Of a stretch of DNA of 64,000 nt, positions 62,113 to 64,000 are shown in pieces. Each line of letters opens with the position of its first letter. The stretch's first letter is position 1. The position numbers and the translations under genes are program-made. The notes under the pieces are model-generated. The model searched no databases. It worked only from the letters and a program-made list of their open reading frames with translations, and was not told where the DNA came from. Source of the DNA: Avibacterium volantium_A (GTDB taxonomy: Bacteria > Pseudomonadota > Gammaproteobacteria > Enterobacterales > Pasteurellaceae); NCBI RefSeq assembly GCF_049366555.1, contig NZ_JBMMGT010000004.1, positions 1-64,000 on the forward strand, written 5' to 3'.

Positions 62113-63872
62113 TAATTAATATCCTGTTTACGTTGTGCAAGAAGTTCTGCGAAAAATCCGTTATTTTGTAATTCGGCAAAATTGCCTTGTTGAACGATTT
62201 GTCCTTGTTGCATCACAAAAATGCAATCGCATTGTTTAAGATCTTCAATGCGGTGCGTGATCATCAAGGTGGTTTGTTCGCGGCTAATTTTTTGCAAGGC
62301 GGAAAGCACCAGATTTTCAGACTGTGCATCAAGGCTGGCGGTAGGTTCATCAAGGAGCAATAAATGGCGATGACGCAATAAAGCGCGGGCAATGGCTAAA
62401 CGCTGTGCTTGCCCTACGGAAAGGCCAATGCCACCTTCTTTGATTTCGGCATCTAGCCCTAATTTATCCGTAAATACAGTAGCCTGTGCTTGTGCCAAGG
62501 CGCACTGAATTTCTTCATCGCTAGCTTGGACACCGCCTAAGAGTAGGTTTTCGCGAATCGTGCCTTGTAATAGCAAGGGATTTTGCCCCACCCAAGCAAT
62601 TGCACTGCGCCATTGAGTTTTATTAATTTGATTGAGTTCAACGCCATTAATTTTCAGGCTACCTTGATAGTCTAAAAAGCCGAGTAGGGTATTGATTAAT
62701 GAGGTTTTCCCTGCGCCACTTTGCCCGACTAACGCCGTATGACTTTTAGCTGGCAGATGAAAATTAAGGGGGTGGGTGAGCGGTTGGCCCTGTGGCGAGA
62801 GTACCACCAGATCTTGCGCGTGGATTTCAACTGTTTCATTTAACGTGAAATCTTGGCTTGCTTTCGCTTCATTTAAAATAGGCTGTTCTAAAAATTCAAC
62901 AATAGCATCAGCCGCACCAATGGCTGCCGCACGATCGTGATAATAAGTACCAAGATCACGCAAAGGCTGATAAAACTCTGGGGCGAGAATTAAGCAGAAA
63001 AAGCCAATAAATAAGGTGATTGGCGTGCCATAAGCGCCGAAATCAAGCTCACCTAAATAGCTAAAACCAAAATAGACGGCCATTAGCGCAATGGAAATCG
63101 AGGTGAAAAATTCCAACACCGCAGAAGACAAAAACGCCATTTTCAGCACGTCCATTGTGGTTTCGCGGAAATCTTCCGTGGCTTGTTCAATATGTGCGGT
63201 TTGTTCTTCCGTTTTATTGAATAATCGTAAAGTTTCCAGCCCACGTAGACGATCTAAAAATTGGCCACTTAATTTTGCCAAGGTTTGCATATTTTTCTGA
63301 CTGCTGTCTGCGGCGGCGATCCCAACTAAGATCATAAAAATTGGCACAAGGGGCGCGGTAACGAGCAAAATGAGTCCTGCCGCCCAATTGAGTGGAAAGA
63401 CGGCAATTAAAATAATAAACGGAACGATCACCGAAAGGGCTTGTTGAGGTAAATAGCGTGCGTAGAAATTATGCAGATTTTCCACTTGTTCTAACATTAT
63501 GCTTGCCCAACTGCCAGCGGGTTTTTGGTTAATCATTGCTGGGCCAACTTGATGTAATTTGGTGAAAATTTGTTGGCGAATAAAATGTCGTAATTTTTGA
63601 CCGCACTTGAAACCAAGGCGCTCGCGCCAATACAAAATGATCGCACGCAAGCCAAAGCCGATTACTAAGGCGATAAAATAAGCGATTAAATTTTCCCTTG
63701 CGGTTTGCGCCATAATGAGCTGATGTAATAGGGTGGCGAGCAAGTAGGTTTGTGCAACTAAGATCAGAGATGAAAGGCTAGCCAATAAAATATTTAGGCT
63801 AAGTAACTTTTTTATGGGTTTTTGTTGGGCGCGTAGCCATTTTTGTAGGTGTCGTTGGCGAGCTTTATCCAT
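62112..63872 (-). CDS. cydD: heme ABC transporter, subunit CydD
   Basis: 586 aa half-transporter: membrane domain (about 1-320) and ATPase with Walker A VGQSGAGKTSLI, signature LSVGQAQRLAIARAL and Walker B LLLLDEPTASLD. Partner of CydC; follows trxB on the same strand, as in E. coli. The signature reads LSVGQ rather than LSGGQ, as in other CydD proteins. Confidence 0.95.
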   Translation of the reverse strand: MDKARQRHLQKWLRAQQKPIKKLLSLNILLASLSSLILVAQTYLLATLLHQLIMAQTARENLIAYFIALVIGFGLRAIILYWRERLGFKCGQKLRHFIRQQIFTKLHQVGPAMINQKPAGSWASIMLEQVENLHNFYARYLPQQALSVIVPFIILIAVFPLNWAAGLILLVTAPLVPIFMILVGIAAADSSQKNMQTLAKLSGQFLDRLRGLETLRLFNKTEEQTAHIEQATEDFRETTMDVLKMAFLSSAVLEFFTSISIALMAVYFGFSYLGELDFGAYGTPITLFIGFFCLILAPEFYQPLRDLGTYYHDRAAAIGAADAIVEFLEQPILNEAKASQDFTLNETVEIHAQDLVVLSPQGQPLTHPLNFHLPAKSHTALVGQSGAGKTSLINTLLGFLDYQGSLKINGVELNQINKTQWRSAIAWVGQNPLLLQGTIRENLLLGGVQASDEEIQCALAQAQATVFTDKLGLDAEIKEGGIGLSVGQAQRLAIARALLRHRHLLLLDEPTASLDAQSENLVLSALQKISREQTTLMITHRIEDLKQCDCIFVMQQGQIVQQGNFAELQNNGFFAELLAQRKQDIN

Positions 63873-63916
63873 AATTCTGCGTAAAAGGGTTAAGTTAGAT
63901 AATAAGGAAAAAAGAA

Positions 63917-63948
63917 AAGCGGTGCATTACGGCAATAATGCACCGCTT
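63917..63948 (-). terminator. terminator of trxB
   Basis: AAGCGGTGCATTA and TAATGCACCGCTT form a 13-base stem; on the minus strand TTTTCTTTTTT follows. It separates trxB from cydD. Confidence 0.85.
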
Positions 63949-63952
63949 AGGC

Positions 63953-64000
63953 TTATTCTTGGCTATCTAAGAAGCGTTCTGCATCTAAGGCTGCCATACA
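63953..64000 (-). CDS. trxB: thioredoxin reductase, C-terminal fragment cut by window edge
   Basis: The last 15 codons read CMAALDAERFLDSQE, matching the C-terminal CMAALDAERYLD of E. coli TrxB. The rest lies beyond the window. trxB-cydD-cydC is a conserved gene order, which supports the call. Confidence 0.85.
   Translation of the reverse strand, partial: CMAALDAERFLDSQE

Overview
The window looks like a chromosomal segment of a Pasteurellaceae species. The Haemophilus-type DNA uptake signal AAGTGCGGT (or its complement ACCGCACTT) recurs throughout, inside genes and as inverted pairs acting as terminators. Gene order (dksA-pcnB-folK, lrp-ftsK-lolA-rarA-serS, trxB-cydD-cydC) is that of gammaproteobacterial chromosomes. 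The signal points to the Haemophilus/Pasteurella/Aggregatibacter/Avibacterium side of the family; I cannot name a species.

Layout. 0.2-4.9 kb: trehalose uptake (treB, treC) with TreR operator, CRP site and the repressor treR. Between treB and treR lies what looks like the remnant of a CRISPR array: two ~36-nt repeats around one 36-nt spacer, with no cas genes. 4.9-7.5 kb: dksA-pcnB-folK; pcnB appears to start at an ATT codon. 7.8-9.3 kb: a gabD-like aldehyde dehydrogenase. 9.5-17.8 kb: a Ter-type stress cluster (TerC, a small secreted protein, three TerY-like vWA proteins, a PP2C-type phosphatase, a protein kinase interrupted by one amber codon, TerD and a TerA-like protein). This block is nearly free of uptake signals and its promoter has a 12-T tract between -35 and -10. 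17.9-27.1 kb: argA (ARG boxes), grxA, rimK, ycfP, a chalcone-isomerase-like secreted protein, csdA/csdE, a secreted nuclease, LrgA/LrgB-type proteins, a dGTPase-like gene and a small unknown gene. 27.4-37.2 kb: lrp, ftsK, lolA, rarA, serS, prfA, degQ. 37.4-43.5 kb: ribose operon rbsDACBK-R with a perfect RbsR operator and a CRP site. 43.6-52.5 kb: AbgT-family transporter plus pepT, azoR, sohB, an OmpA-type lipoprotein, uspE, fnr, a 52-residue membrane peptide and two ferritins. 52.7-64 kb: lysO, a YbjD-type OLD nuclease, moeB-moeA, folE, rnd, a lipoprotein, the 4.5S RNA gene ffs, cydC-cydD and the last codons of trxB.

Most of the window is housekeeping and sugar metabolism with strong synteny. 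The accessory parts are the Ter cluster and the CRISPR remnant. The Ter cluster has the makings of a phosphorylation-controlled envelope or stress system: a membrane core (TerC), metal-dependent vWA adaptors, a kinase/phosphatase pair and calcium-binding TerD-type proteins. In this strain the kinase tail is cut off by the nonsense codon, and cluster expression may vary through the T tract.
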